In this document: positions 6,383 through 16,207 of the stretch, piece after piece | How positions within the stretch are numbered: position 1 is the stretch's first letter | How the letters are laid out: every line of letters starts with the position of its first letter | Source: an uncultured Bacteroidales bacterium | GTDB lineage: Bacteria; Bacteroidota; Bacteroidia; Bacteroidales; Bacteroidaceae | Assembly (NCBI GenBank): GCA_902800305.1 | Contig: CADCDP010000025.1 | Span: 1-42,480 of the forward strand | Direction of reading: 5' to 3' | Length of the DNA stretch: 42,480 bases | Notes under the pieces: generated by a model | Told to the model about the DNA's origin: nothing | Database searches by the model: none | Seen by the model: only the letters and a program-made list of their open reading frames with translations | Made by a program: the position numbers and the translations under genes

Positions 6383-8227
6383 ATGTGTGGTATTGTTGGT
6401 TACCTTGGTAAGCGCAACGCTTACCCTGTCCTCATCAAAGGACTTAAAAGATTGGAATATCGTGGCTATGACAGTGCAGGAGTGGCTCTTCTGACGAAAG
6501 ATGGCAACTTGAGAGTGTATAAAACAAAAGGTAAAGTGGCAGATTTGGAAGCGTTTGCTTCGGATAAAGACACCACAGGAACTGTCGGTATTGCCCACAC
6601 ACGTTGGGCAACACACGGAGAACCCAATTCCACGAATGCCCACCCGCACATTTCTTATACGGGCAATCTGGCGATTATCCATAATGGCATTATCGAGAAC
6701 TATGCTGTGCTGAAGAAGCAGTTGCAGGAGCACGGCATCGAGTTCAAGAGCAACACCGACACGGAAGTGCTGGTGCAACTTATAGAATATGTACGCACGA
6801 AGAAGAACATCGACCTGCTCACAGCTGTTCGTATCGCTTTGCGTTCGGTGATTGGTGCCTACGCTATCGCCATTCTCGACAAGAATGACCCAGACCAGAT
6901 TATTGCAGCACGTAAGAGTAGCCCGTTGGTGGTGGGCATCGGCGAGGAAGAATTTTTCTTAGGTTCGGATGCCAGCCCTATTATCGAATATACGGACAAG
7001 GTGATTTATCTGGACGACAAGGACATTGCCGTCATTCGTCGTGGCAAGGAGGTGGAAGTGGTTGACTTTAACAACTCGAAGATGGAGCATGAGGTGAAGA
7101 AAGTGGAACTGAACTTGGCTCAGATAGAGAAAGGCGGTTTTCCCCACTTCATGCTGAAGGAAATCTTCGAGCAGCCAGAATGTCTGAAAGACTGCATGAG
7201 GGGACGTGTGAATGTGGAAGCCAACAATGTGACGCTTTCTGCCATCATCGACAATCGGAAGTTCCTCATCAATCCTCGCCGCATCATCATCGTGGCTTGT
7301 GGCACGAGTTGGCACGCAGGACTCATCGGCAAACAGCTCATCGAGGATTTCTGCCAGATACCTGTCGAAGTGGAATATGCGAGTGAGTTCCGTTACAGCA
7401 AACCCGTCATCAACGATCAGGATGTGGTGATTGCCATCAGTCAGTCGGGCGAAACGGCTGACACGTTGGCTGCCATTGAGTTGGCGAAGTCGAGAGGTGC
7501 TTTCATCTATGGTATCTGTAATGCCATCGGTTCGAGCATCCCACGTGCCACCAACACGGGTAGCTACATCCACGTAGGTCCTGAAATTGGTGTGGCTTCA
7601 ACGAAAGCCTTCACAGGACAGGTGACCGTGCTCACCATGTTGGCACTTGCGTTGGGCAAAGAAAGAGGCACCATCGATAATGTGCGCTACACAAAGGTGT
7701 TGGCGGCTCTTAATGCTATTCCCAACAAGATGGAACAGCTTCTAAAGTTGGGTGAAACCATCAAGGACATCAGCCGCATCTTCACCTACGCTCACAACTT
7801 CCTCTATCTGGGACGTGGCTACAACTACCCCGTAGCGCTGGAAGGTGCCCTGAAACTGAAGGAAATCTCCTACATCCACGCCGAAGGTTATCCTGCCGCC
7901 GAGATGAAGCATGGTCCTATCGCTTTGATTGATGACGAGATGCCTGTGGTGGTGGTAGCTACAAAGAACGTACTCTATGAAAAGGTGGTCAGCAACATTC
8001 AAGAAATCAAGGCACGTAAGGCACGTGTCATCGCTATCGTGAGCGAGGGTGACGAAACCATCCGCAAAATGGCAGATTCCGTCATCGAACTGCCTCATAC
8101 GGAAGAATGTCTCGAACCGCTCTTGGCATCCATCCCACTCCAGATGCTTGCCTACTACATCGCTGTAGCCAAAGGGAAGGATGTGGATCAGCCGAGAAAC
8201 TTGGCAAAATCTGTGACAGTAGAATAA
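6383..8227 (+). CDS. glmS: Glutamine-fructose-6-phosphate aminotransferase (isomerizing)
   Basis: GlmS makes glucosamine-6-phosphate from fructose-6-phosphate and glutamine, the entry step to UDP-GlcNAc and hence peptidoglycan and LPS. The 614-residue protein starts MCGIVGYLG, with Cys2 as the glutaminase nucleophile, followed by RLEYRGYDSAG, HTRWATHG and HNGIIENY of the class II amidotransferase domain. Two SIS domains follow (VACGTSWHAG, ISQSGETADT, then GRGYNYPVALEGALKLKE). The C-terminus DQPRNLAKSVTVE is the conserved tail that closes the sugar site. It heads a likely operon with carA (13-nt gap) and carB. All key residues are present. Confidence 0.98.
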   Translation: MCGIVGYLGKRNAYPVLIKGLKRLEYRGYDSAGVALLTKDGNLRVYKTKGKVADLEAFASDKDTTGTVGIAHTRWATHGEPNSTNAHPHISYTGNLAIIHNGIIENYAVLKKQLQEHGIEFKSNTDTEVLVQLIEYVRTKKNIDLLTAVRIALRSVIGAYAIAILDKNDPDQIIAARKSSPLVVGIGEEEFFLGSDASPIIEYTDKVIYLDDKDIAVIRRGKEVEVVDFNNSKMEHEVKKVELNLAQIEKGGFPHFMLKEIFEQPECLKDCMRGRVNVEANNVTLSAIIDNRKFLINPRRIIIVACGTSWHAGLIGKQLIEDFCQIPVEVEYASEFRYSKPVINDQDVVIAISQSGETADTLAAIELAKSRGAFIYGICNAIGSSIPRATNTGSYIHVGPEIGVASTKAFTGQVTVLTMLALALGKERGTIDNVRYTKVLAALNAIPNKMEQLLKLGETIKDISRIFTYAHNFLYLGRGYNYPVALEGALKLKEISYIHAEGYPAAEMKHGPIALIDDEMPVVVVATKNVLYEKVVSNIQEIKARKARVIAIVSEGDETIRKMADSVIELPHTEECLEPLLASIPLQMLAYYIAVAKGKDVDQPRNLAKSVTVE

Positions 8228-8240
8228 ACAATAGCACAAA

Positions 8241-9362
8241 ATGAGAAATGTAACACTTCTTTTAGAGGACGGTACAGCTTTCCACGGAAAAACGTTTGGC
8301 TATGAGAAACCCGTGGCAGGTGAAGTGGTATTCAACACAGCCATGATGGGTTACCCTGAAAGTTTGACCGACCCCTCGTATGCAGGTCAGATGATGGTGC
8401 TCACCTACCCTCTTGTCGGCAATTATGGTGTGCCGCCTTTCAGCATCGAGTCGAACGGCATAGCCACCTTCATGGAGAGTGACAAAATCCACGCTGAAGC
8501 CATCATCGTAAGTGACTACAGCACAGAATATTCCCATTGGAATGCCAAAGAGAGTCTTGCCGATTGGCTGAAACGGGAGCATGTGCCAGGAATTACGGGT
8601 ATCGATACACGCCAACTCACCAAAGTGTTGCGCGAACATGGTGTGATGATGGGAAAGATTCTTTTCGACGATGAACCCGATAATATTCCCTCCGCACAAT
8701 ATGAAGGTGTGAACTACATCGCGAAGGTCTCTTGCAAAGAAGTCATTCATTATCAACCCCAAACTACCCCATCCAATCTTTCACCTTACAAGAAAGTTGT
8801 TTTGGTGGATTGCGGCGTAAAGAACAACATCATCCGTTGCCTTCTCAAACGTGGCGTGGAAGTCATCCGCGTTCCTTGGAACTACGACTTCAACACACTC
8901 GATTTCGATGGACTTTTCCTTGCCAATGGCCCTGGTGACCCCGACACAGCCGTAGAGACGGTGGAACATATTGAGCAGTTCCTTTTTTCCGAGAAAATCA
9001 AGGCAGAAAAAGGTGGGGAAGTTCGTCCCTGCATGGGCATCTGCATGGGAAACCAATTGCTGTCAAAGGCTGCTGGTGCCACCATCTACAAGCTGAAATA
9101 TGGCCATCGTTCCCACAACCAACCCGTTCAGCAAGTGGGTACGAGACGTTGCTTCATCACTTCGCAAAACCACGGTTATGCGGTAGATGCTCAAACACTT
9201 CCGTCTGATTGGGAACAACTTTTCGTCAACATGAACGACGGTTCTAATGAAGGCATCCGTCACAAACACTTCCCTTGGTTCTCGGCACAGTTCCATCCCG
9301 AAGCAGCCAGCGGACCTGTCGATACGGAGTTTCTGTTTGACGATTTTGTAAAACTTCTTTAA
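8241..9362 (+). CDS. carA: Carbamoyl-phosphate synthase small (glutaminase) chain
   Basis: CarA hydrolyses glutamine and passes ammonia to CarB, giving carbamoyl phosphate for pyrimidines and arginine. The 373-residue protein has the CPSase small-chain N-terminal domain (LEDGTAFHGKTFGY, FNTAMMGYPESLTDPSYAGQ, GITGIDTRQLTKVLRE) and a class I amidotransferase domain (VLVDCGVKNNI, NGPGDPDT, GICMGNQLL with the nucleophile Cys near residue 268, and FHPEAASGP with the His/Glu pair). The usual GICLGHQ reads GICMGNQ; the catalytic cysteine is unaffected. It lies between glmS and carB with 12-13 nt gaps. Confidence 0.97.
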   Translation: MRNVTLLLEDGTAFHGKTFGYEKPVAGEVVFNTAMMGYPESLTDPSYAGQMMVLTYPLVGNYGVPPFSIESNGIATFMESDKIHAEAIIVSDYSTEYSHWNAKESLADWLKREHVPGITGIDTRQLTKVLREHGVMMGKILFDDEPDNIPSAQYEGVNYIAKVSCKEVIHYQPQTTPSNLSPYKKVVLVDCGVKNNIIRCLLKRGVEVIRVPWNYDFNTLDFDGLFLANGPGDPDTAVETVEHIEQFLFSEKIKAEKGGEVRPCMGICMGNQLLSKAAGATIYKLKYGHRSHNQPVQQVGTRRCFITSQNHGYAVDAQTLPSDWEQLFVNMNDGSNEGIRHKHFPWFSAQFHPEAASGPVDTEFLFDDFVKLL

Positions 9363-9374
9363 GACTCAAAAACC

Positions 9375-12300
9375 ATGATAGATTCAACGATAAAGAAAGT
9401 GCTCCTCCTTGGTTCGGGAGCCTTAAAGATAGGCGAAGCTGGCGAATTTGACTATTCGGGCAGCCAAGCCCTGAAAGCTTTGAAAGAAGAGGGCGTTGAA
9501 ACGATACTCATCAACCCTAATATTGCTACGGTGCAGACTTCTGAAGGTGTTGCCGACAAGATTTATTTCTTGCCTGTCACTCCTTTTTTTGTGGAAAAGG
9601 TTATCCAAAAGGAAAAGCCACAAGGCATCCTCTTGGCCTTTGGCGGACAAACCGCCCTCAACTGTGGCGTGGAACTCTATCAGCAGAAGATTCTTGAGAA
9701 ATACAATGTGAAGGTGTTGGGCACTCCCGTTCAGGCGATTATCGACACAGAAGACCGTGAACTCTTCGTGAAAAAGCTGGACGAAATAGAAGTCAAGACC
9801 ATCAAAAGCCACGCTTGCGAAACGATTGAAGAGGCACGGAAAGCAGCAGCTGACCTTGGCTATCCCGTCATCATCCGTGCGGCATACGCACTTGGTGGTC
9901 TTGGTTCGGGTTTCTGTGACAACGAAGAGGAACTGAACAAACTGGCAGAAAAAGCCTTCTCGTTCTCTCCGCAAGTGCTGGTGGAAAAGTCGCTGAAGGG
10001 TTGGAAAGAGATTGAGTACGAGGTGGTTCGCGACCGCTTTGACAACTGCATTACCGTCTGCAATATGGAGAACTTCGACCCGCTCGGCATCCATACCGGC
10101 GAATCTATTGTTATTGCTCCTTCGCAGACACTTACCAACAGCGAATACCACAAACTCCGTGCCCTCGCCATCAAGATTATTCGCCATATCGGCATCGTGG
10201 GCGAGTGCAACGTACAATATGCGTTTGACCCAGAAAGTGAAGATTATCGTGTGATTGAGGTCAACGCCCGACTTTCCCGTTCGTCCGCTTTGGCATCGAA
10301 AGCAACGGGGTATCCTTTAGCATTCGTGGCAGCTAAACTTGGACTTGGCTATGGACTTTTCGACTTGAAGAATTCTGTCACTAAGACCACTTCTGCCTTC
10401 TTTGAACCTGCTCTCGACTACGTGGTGTGCAAGATTCCACGTTGGGATTTAGGCAAGTTCCGTGGTGTTGACCGCGAATTAGGTTCCTCCATGAAGTCGG
10501 TGGGCGAAGTGATGGCGATAGGTCGCACCTTCGAAGAAGCCATCCAGAAAGGTCTCCGCATGATTGGGCAAGGCTTGCATGGCTTTGTCGGCAACAAGGA
10601 ACTGGAGATTAAAGATGTGGATGCAGCTCTCAAAGCTCCAACCGACAAACGTGTGCTGGTTGTGGAGAAAGCGCTACATAGTGGTTATACCATTGACCAA
10701 ATTCACGACCTCACCAAGATTGACAAGTGGTTTTTGCAGAAGTTGCAGAACATCCTCAACACCTATGTTGAGTTGCAAGAGAAAGGAGCAATCCAACATG
10801 TCGATGCCGAACTCATGCGTCGAGCCAAAGTACAGGGTTTCACCGACTTCCAAATCGCTCGTGCTGTCGGTCTTGAAACGCTCATCGATGTCGAAATAGC
10901 TACCAAACTGGTGCGTGAACTTCGCAAACAAATGGGCATCCTGCCTGTGGTGAAGCAAATAGACACGCTTGCCGCAGAATATCCCGCCCAAACCAACTAT
11001 TTGTACTTGACTTATCAAGGCAGCGGTTCAGTATGTAGCAATACCATCGCAGCACCACAAACACCCCACGACATTACCTACGAAAACGACCGTCGTTCCA
11101 TCATCGTCCTTGGTTCGGGTGCTTATCGCATCGGTTCAAGTGTTGAGTTTGATTGGTGTGGCGTTCAAGCACTTAATACCATCAGAAAGAACGGTTACCG
11201 TTCGGTGATGATTAACTATAACCCTGAAACCGTCTCCACCGATTACGATATGTGCGACCGTCTCTATTTCGATGAACTCACCTTCGAACGGGTGATGGAC
11301 ATCATTGAACTGGAGAATCCTCATGGGGTGATTGTCTCGACAGGTGGACAAATACCGAACAACCTCGCCATGCGCCTCGACAGCGAACGAGTGCCCATTC
11401 TTGGCACCTCGGCCAAAAGCATCGATAATGCCGAAGACCGCGACAAGTTCTCAGCTATGTGCGACCGCATCGGTGTTGACCAACCTGCATGGGCTGCACT
11501 TACTTCTATGGATGATATTAACCAATTCATCGAGAAAGTTGGCTTCCCTGTGCTTGTCCGTCCATCATACGTGCTGAGTGGTGCAGCTATGAATGTCTGC
11601 TCCAACCAAGATGAGCTGGAGCGTTTCCTCCAGTTGGCAGCCAACATCAGTAAGAAACACCCTGTTGTCGTTTCGAAGTTCCATGAGCACAACAAGGAGA
11701 TAGAAATGGATGCTGTGGCTAAAGACGGAGAAATCATCGCATACGCCATCAGCGAGCACATCGAGTTTGCAGGTGTCCATTCGGGCGATGCCACTATCCA
11801 GTTCCCACCACAGAAAATCTATGTGGAGACCGTTCGACAAATCAAGAAGGTTTCCAGAAAGATAGCCAAAGAATTGAACATCTCTGGCCCGTTCAACATC
11901 CAGTTCCTCGCCGAACAGAACCACTTGCGCGTCATCGAGTGCAACCTGCGTGCCAGCCGTTCGTTCCCGTTTGTCAGCAAAGTACTGAAACTCAATCTCA
12001 TCGAATTGGCTACCAAGATTATGCTGGGACTTCCTTTCGAGCGTCCTGAAAAGACCCTTTTCGACCTCGACTACGTGGGCATCAAGGCATCGCAGTTCTC
12101 GTTCAACCGTCTTCAAAAGGCTGACCCTGTGCTTGGTGTTGATATGGCATCAACTGGCGAAGTGGGTTGCATCGGCGACGATACGGCTTCTGCCCTACTC
12201 TGCGCCATGCTGTCTGTCGGTCATCGTATTCCGAAGAAAGGCATCCTTCTCTCGACAGGTCCTGGCAAACAGAAAGCAGACATGCTCCGTGCTGCCCAGC

Positions 12301-12638
12301 AGCTTATCAGTCACGGCTACCAGCTCTACGCCACAGGCGGCACTTCTCGATATCTTACTGACAACGGTATCGAGAACACCCTTGTCCATTGGCCAAGTGA
12401 AGAGGGACAGCAGCCTCAAGCTCTCGACCTACTTCACAGTCACGACATCGATATGGTGGTGAATGTTCCCAAGAACCTTTCCGTGGGCGAACTTACCAAT
12501 GGCTACAAGATTCGTCGTGCCGCCATCGACCTCAATATCCCTCTTATCACCAACTCCCGTCTTGCCTCCGCTTTCATCGATGCCTTCTGCACGAAGAGCC
12601 TCGACGACATCGAAATCAAGGCTTGGAGTGAGTTCTAA
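9375..12638 (+). CDS. carB: Carbamoyl-phosphate synthase large (ammonia) chain
   Basis: CarB makes carbamoyl phosphate from bicarbonate, ammonia and two ATP. The 1087-residue protein shows the internal duplication of the family: KKVLLLGSGALKIGEAGEFD near the N-terminus and the matching IIVLGSGAYRIGSSVEFDWC about 555 residues later, each opening an ATP-grasp half (VIEVNARLSRSSALASKATG and VIECNLRASRSFPFVSKV). The C-terminal allosteric MGS-like domain (GILLSTGPGKQKADML, LYATGGTSRYL) is present. It starts 12 nt after carA. Slightly longer than the E. coli protein, as usual in Bacteroidota. Confidence 0.98.
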   Translation: MIDSTIKKVLLLGSGALKIGEAGEFDYSGSQALKALKEEGVETILINPNIATVQTSEGVADKIYFLPVTPFFVEKVIQKEKPQGILLAFGGQTALNCGVELYQQKILEKYNVKVLGTPVQAIIDTEDRELFVKKLDEIEVKTIKSHACETIEEARKAAADLGYPVIIRAAYALGGLGSGFCDNEEELNKLAEKAFSFSPQVLVEKSLKGWKEIEYEVVRDRFDNCITVCNMENFDPLGIHTGESIVIAPSQTLTNSEYHKLRALAIKIIRHIGIVGECNVQYAFDPESEDYRVIEVNARLSRSSALASKATGYPLAFVAAKLGLGYGLFDLKNSVTKTTSAFFEPALDYVVCKIPRWDLGKFRGVDRELGSSMKSVGEVMAIGRTFEEAIQKGLRMIGQGLHGFVGNKELEIKDVDAALKAPTDKRVLVVEKALHSGYTIDQIHDLTKIDKWFLQKLQNILNTYVELQEKGAIQHVDAELMRRAKVQGFTDFQIARAVGLETLIDVEIATKLVRELRKQMGILPVVKQIDTLAAEYPAQTNYLYLTYQGSGSVCSNTIAAPQTPHDITYENDRRSIIVLGSGAYRIGSSVEFDWCGVQALNTIRKNGYRSVMINYNPETVSTDYDMCDRLYFDELTFERVMDIIELENPHGVIVSTGGQIPNNLAMRLDSERVPILGTSAKSIDNAEDRDKFSAMCDRIGVDQPAWAALTSMDDINQFIEKVGFPVLVRPSYVLSGAAMNVCSNQDELERFLQLAANISKKHPVVVSKFHEHNKEIEMDAVAKDGEIIAYAISEHIEFAGVHSGDATIQFPPQKIYVETVRQIKKVSRKIAKELNISGPFNIQFLAEQNHLRVIECNLRASRSFPFVSKVLKLNLIELATKIMLGLPFERPEKTLFDLDYVGIKASQFSFNRLQKADPVLGVDMASTGEVGCIGDDTASALLCAMLSVGHRIPKKGILLSTGPGKQKADMLRAAQQLISHGYQLYATGGTSRYLTDNGIENTLVHWPSEEGQQPQALDLLHSHDIDMVVNVPKNLSVGELTNGYKIRRAAIDLNIPLITNSRLASAFIDAFCTKSLDDIEIKAWSEF

Positions 12639-12655
12639 AAAATTGAAAATTCATT

Positions 12656-12758
12656 GTAAAGTTTAAAGGTTAAAGTTTAAAGTTTAAAGACCATGCGGCT
12701 TGTTTCCTAACACTGCGTTAGCCTCTTTAAACTTTAAACCTTAAACTTTAAACTTTAC
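12656..12758. repeat. 35-bp near-perfect inverted repeat between carB and trmD
   Basis: Left arm 12656-12690 and right arm 12724-12758 are complementary at 33 of 35 positions and consist of iterated TTTAAAG/CTTTAAA units. The 33-nt loop carries CCATGCGGC (12691-12699) and an inner hairpin CTAAC/GTTAG (12707-12711 with 12717-12721). In RNA this would fold into one very long hairpin ending 19 nt before the trmD start. It lacks a transposase and target-site duplication and fills the 139-nt gap. Confidence 0.9.
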
Positions 12759-12777
12759 AAAAAACTTTAACCTTTAT

Positions 12778-13479
12778 ATGCGCATCGACATCATCACGGT
12801 TCTACCCGAACTGATTGAGCCGTTCACACAAGAGAGCATCCTTGGGAGGGCACAGAAGAAGGGACTTGCAGAGATTCATGTCCATAATCTGCGCGACTAT
12901 ACTGCTGACAAGCATCGTCGTGTCGATGATTACCCGTTTGGAGGTGCTGCTGGTATGCTCATCCAATGCCAACCGTTGGATGCTTGCATCTCAGCTTTGA
13001 AGGCTGAACGCGATTACGATGAGATTATCTTTACAGCTCCCGATGGGGAAAAGTTCGACCAACCAATGGCGAACGAGCTTTCTTTGAAGGAGAACATCAT
13101 CATCATCTGTGGACACTACAAGGGCATCGACTACCGCATCCGTGAACACCTTATCACCCGTGAAGTCAGCATTGGCGATTATGTGCTGACGGGAGGTGAA
13201 TTGGCTGCGGCGGTGATGGCGGATTCCATCGTGCGGGTAATTCCTGGTGTGATAGGTGATGTGGAGAGTGCCCTTTCCGATTCGTTCCAAGACAACTTGC
13301 TGGAACCTCCTGTTTATACGCGTCCAGCGGAATACCACCCCATCAGCAATCCTGAGGAGACATGGGTTGTACCTGAGATTCTCCTGTCTGGACATGAAGC
13401 GAAAATCAAAGAATGGGAGTATGAGCAAGCTTTGGCACGAACGAAAGCTTTACGCCCAGACTTGCTGGAAGAAAAATAG
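12778..13479 (+). CDS. trmD: tRNA (guanine-N1)-methyltransferase TrmD
   Basis: TrmD methylates G37 next to the anticodon using S-adenosylmethionine, preventing +1 frameshifting. The 233-residue protein starts [16 protein letters not shown] and shows the SPOUT trefoil-knot motifs: [43 protein letters not shown] and RVIPGVIGD, then the substrate loop ESALSDSF and YTRPAEY. Length is normal. In many bacteria trmD sits with rpsP, rimM and rplS; here it stands alone, behind the long inverted repeat and before a strong terminator. Confidence 0.97.
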   Translation: MRIDIITVLPELIEPFTQESILGRAQKKGLAEIHVHNLRDYTADKHRRVDDYPFGGAAGMLIQCQPLDACISALKAERDYDEIIFTAPDGEKFDQPMANELSLKENIIIICGHYKGIDYRIREHLITREVSIGDYVLTGGELAAAVMADSIVRVIPGVIGDVESALSDSFQDNLLEPPVYTRPAEYHPISNPEETWVVPEILLSGHEAKIKEWEYEQALARTKALRPDLLEEK

Positions 13480-13480
13480 C

Positions 13481-13520
13481 AGAAAGCGGGCTGCGTCCAA
13501 TCGGATGCAGCCCGCTTTCT
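13481..13520. terminator. Bidirectional terminator between trmD and the Na/Pi transporter
   Basis: Positions 13481-13498 pair with 13503-13520 over 18 bp (one G-T wobble), loop AATC, with an A-rich left end and T-rich right end. It separates two convergent genes and can serve both. Confidence 0.93.
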
Positions 13521-13533
13521 TTATCGTTTAGAA

Positions 13534-15303
13534 TCATGCTACACGGAAACGCGTGCCCATACGTGCCTCGACTACATTTACTACATAGTCGCCAAGCTTC
13601 TCGCATTCGTTGATGAGATCCATGTAGATGGTACCCACAGCGTATGTATATTTATGGTTGTTGATATCAACAATGTTCTCCGCTTTGAGCTGATTACGGT
13701 AGTTGTTGATTTCGTTCTCGATGTTTAAGGTACGATTCATGTCGTAACTTTCCTTTCGTCCACCCATCAGGCGGTTCATCTCAGAGAGCGACTGGTCGGT
13801 AAGACTCATCATCTGATGTATGTGGTCGTACTGGCTTTCCGTAAAGTGGTCTTGCTTGCCGTTAAACTTACGGTTGATGGTTCGAGCCATATTGAAGCAA
13901 GCGTCACCAATAGATTCCAGCTCCGAGATTTCGCGCAACATAGCACGAATCTTAGCCTTCGTATCATCGGAAAGGTGTGCATCGCTGACTGAGTCGAGAT
14001 ACTTAGCAATCTCAAGCTCCATATTGTCCGAGATGTCCTCGTACTTCTCGATACGTGCATAGAGTTTATCGAAATCGCCCGCCTTGCTGTCCTTCTTCTT
14101 GTTCGAAATGCTGCTGGAAAGGTCGAGCAATTCCATCACCATACCAAACATTCGTTGCATACGCTCAGAGAACGAAGTAATCTCCTTTTGTGCCTCGAAG
14201 ACTGAAAGTTCGGGGGTCTTCATGAAGCCAGCCGTTATAAAGTGCAAGCGGAAGTCCTCTTCCTCGTCCACCTTCTTTGGCTTGATGACCCAGCAGACAA
14301 ATTTCTCAATCTGAGGAATAAACCAAATGAGGATGGCGGTATTGACCACATTAAACGTGGTATGGAAGGCTGCCAACACGAAGTTCAGTTTTGCGGCATT
14401 AGCCAGAAAAGCGGCGCTGCTGACGCTGTCTTTGGTCATTTCCACGTCATAGCCAACCCATCCGCACACCATATCGATGAAATAACGGAAGACAAACAGA
14501 ATCCATAGCACACCAAACACGTTGAAGAACATGTGTGCAAGAGCGGCACGACGAGCCTGTGTGTTGGCCGACAAAGCAGCAAGGTTAGAAGTGACGGTAG
14601 TTCCGATGTTCTCGCCCAACACCAACGCTATACCTTGATAGATGGGCATAGCACCCGTGGAACACAGCAACATCGTGATGGCCATCACGGCTGCCGATGA
14701 CTGCACACAGAATGTCATGATACCACCCAAAACCAAGAAGACAAGTGTCGTCAAGAAGGAGTCAGGGTCAAACGACTTGAAGAACGAGGTGACGGCCTCA
14801 TTGTTAGCCAAATCCATCGACATACCCGTAGCCTTCAAGGTTGTCAGACCCAGCAGCAACAGACCGATACCAAATAGGAAATCACCAACATAGCGGTGCT
14901 TCTTCATATAGATGAGCACTATACCAATAAAGAAACCCACGTATGAAACAATGCTGATGTCGAACGGAGAGGCTTCATTGCCCGATGTGCCCACCGCCAT
15001 AATCCAAGCAGTTAGCGTCGTACCGATGTTGGCACCCATAATGACCGAAATGGCTTGCGCCAACGTGAGCAAGCCCGCATTGACGAACGAAACGGTCATC
15101 ACCGTTGTGGCTGTCGAAGACTGTACAGAGGCGGTGACCAATGTACCCGTTAGCATACCTGTGATGCGGTTGGTGGTCATAGCACCTAACACATGGCGCA
15201 GCTGCGGACCGGCCATCTTCTGGAGGGCTTCACTCATGGCTTTCATACCGAACATAAGCAGTGCCAGCGAACCCAAAAGCTTTAAAATAATCCAAATTGA
15301 CAT
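13534..15303 (-). CDS. Na+/phosphate cotransporter family protein with PhoU-like domain
   Basis: This 589-residue inner-membrane protein has the duplicated Na/Pi-cotransporter repeats: QSSTATTVM (61-69) and QSSAAVMAI (201-209), each followed by hydrophobic helices and glycine-rich GANIGTT / GENIGTT. The C-terminal ~200 residues, about 375-589, are soluble and helical with paired PhoU-like segments. Such NptA-type proteins move phosphate with sodium; specificity here is inferred from the family. It has its own promoter at 15376-15407 and shares a terminator with trmD. Full length. Confidence 0.93.
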   Translation of the reverse strand: MSIWIILKLLGSLALLMFGMKAMSEALQKMAGPQLRHVLGAMTTNRITGMLTGTLVTASVQSSTATTVMTVSFVNAGLLTLAQAISVIMGANIGTTLTAWIMAVGTSGNEASPFDISIVSYVGFFIGIVLIYMKKHRYVGDFLFGIGLLLLGLTTLKATGMSMDLANNEAVTSFFKSFDPDSFLTTLVFLVLGGIMTFCVQSSAAVMAITMLLCSTGAMPIYQGIALVLGENIGTTVTSNLAALSANTQARRAALAHMFFNVFGVLWILFVFRYFIDMVCGWVGYDVEMTKDSVSSAAFLANAAKLNFVLAAFHTTFNVVNTAILIWFIPQIEKFVCWVIKPKKVDEEEDFRLHFITAGFMKTPELSVFEAQKEITSFSERMQRMFGMVMELLDLSSSISNKKKDSKAGDFDKLYARIEKYEDISDNMELEIAKYLDSVSDAHLSDDTKAKIRAMLREISELESIGDACFNMARTINRKFNGKQDHFTESQYDHIHQMMSLTDQSLSEMNRLMGGRKESYDMNRTLNIENEINNYRNQLKAENIVDINNHKYTYAVGTIYMDLINECEKLGDYVVNVVEARMGTRFRVA

Positions 15304-15375
15304 GATAGCTATTATTAGTTAAGAATCTTGGTCTTAAATGAAATCGTTCTGATTCTCTATCGAAAAATCAGCTTA

Positions 15376-15407
15376 CAAATGTAATACAATAAATTGATTC
15401 TCCCAAA
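15376..15407 (-). promoter_or_regulatory. Promoter of the Na/Pi cotransporter gene
   Basis: On the minus strand TTTG (15407-15404), 20 nt, TACATTTG (15383-15376). Transcription would start near 15369, about 65 nt before the ATG, so this gene is separable from the upstream murU-like string. Confidence 0.8.
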
Positions 15408-15469
15408 TAACTTTTAACTTTTCTTTATTGAGCACCCCACTTTTTACCTTTTCAAGTTCTTAATTTTTA

Positions 15470-16189
15470 TTAACAGCAGGAAAAAGCCTCTGCTTTGACG
15501 ATGGAATCAAGTTTTCCCACATCGAGTAATTGCAGTTGTGGGTCGAAATGGCAAAGGATATCAACTTGGTGGCAGATGCTGAGATAGAAATCGATAATGG
15601 AAAACTTTCCGTTCCAAGATTCCATGTGTGGGAGCAGCGAAGGATAGAAGACTTGGATACCCGCAAAGGCATAGCGCTTCAAGTGGGAAAGGTCTAAATC
15701 CATGTACGGCGACTTGACCTCTCCTGTGGCGATGTTGGTCCACCCGACGAGACGGTCAGCTTCGTCGAATAGGAGGTAGCGTTGGGTGTTGCGTTGAGAG
15801 ACAAGAAGCGTCGTACAAGTAGCTTCATTATAGAGTGAGAGTAAGTCGGCATTACTCAGAATATCAACATTATGCACGAGGATGGGTGCATTATTGGAGA
15901 ACAAAGAGGATGCCTTTTTCAAGCCTCCACCCGTGTCAAGCAAGAGGTCTGTTTCGTCGCTGAAACGGATTTCGATGCCAAAAGAGTCGTTTGCCTCTAC
16001 AAAGTCGATGATTTGTTGTGCGAAGTGATGAACGTTGATGACGATTTCGTTCACACCGATGCGCTTCAGTTTCTCTATCTGAATCTGTACGAGTGGCTTA
16101 CCACCAACGGGCACCATCGCCTTAGGCATCGTGTCGGTAAGAGGCTTCAAACGGGTGCCAAGCCCTGCTGCAAAGATGAGTGCGTTCAT
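15470..16189 (-). CDS. murU: Sugar-1-phosphate nucleotidyltransferase, MurU-like
   Basis: This 239-residue enzyme has the nucleotidyltransferase signature FAAGLGTRLKPLT (6-18) with K23 in MPKAMVPV, the DTGGGL motif at 85-90 and the metal-binding Asp109 in HNVDIL. It is closest in length and motifs to MurU (N-acetylmuramate alpha-1-phosphate uridylyltransferase). It starts 18 nt after a gene whose N-terminal half is an AmgK-like kinase, the partner of MurU in the recycling path that turns free MurNAc into UDP-MurNAc and bypasses de novo synthesis. Substrate is inferred; a mannose-1-phosphate or related specificity cannot be excluded. Confidence 0.82.
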   Translation of the reverse strand: MNALIFAAGLGTRLKPLTDTMPKAMVPVGGKPLVQIQIEKLKRIGVNEIVINVHHFAQQIIDFVEANDSFGIEIRFSDETDLLLDTGGGLKKASSLFSNNAPILVHNVDILSNADLLSLYNEATCTTLLVSQRNTQRYLLFDEADRLVGWTNIATGEVKSPYMDLDLSHLKRYAFAGIQVFYPSLLPHMESWNGKFSIIDFYLSICHQVDILCHFDPQLQLLDVGKLDSIVKAEAFSCC

Positions 16190-16207
16190 GTAGTGATGAG
16201 TTAAAAG

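Noticed and set aside
9030..9065. CarA with GICMGNQ suspected of being inactive
   Set aside because: The nucleophilic cysteine and the C-terminal His/Glu are present; the His-to-Asn change is two residues past the nucleophile elbow and not catalytic.
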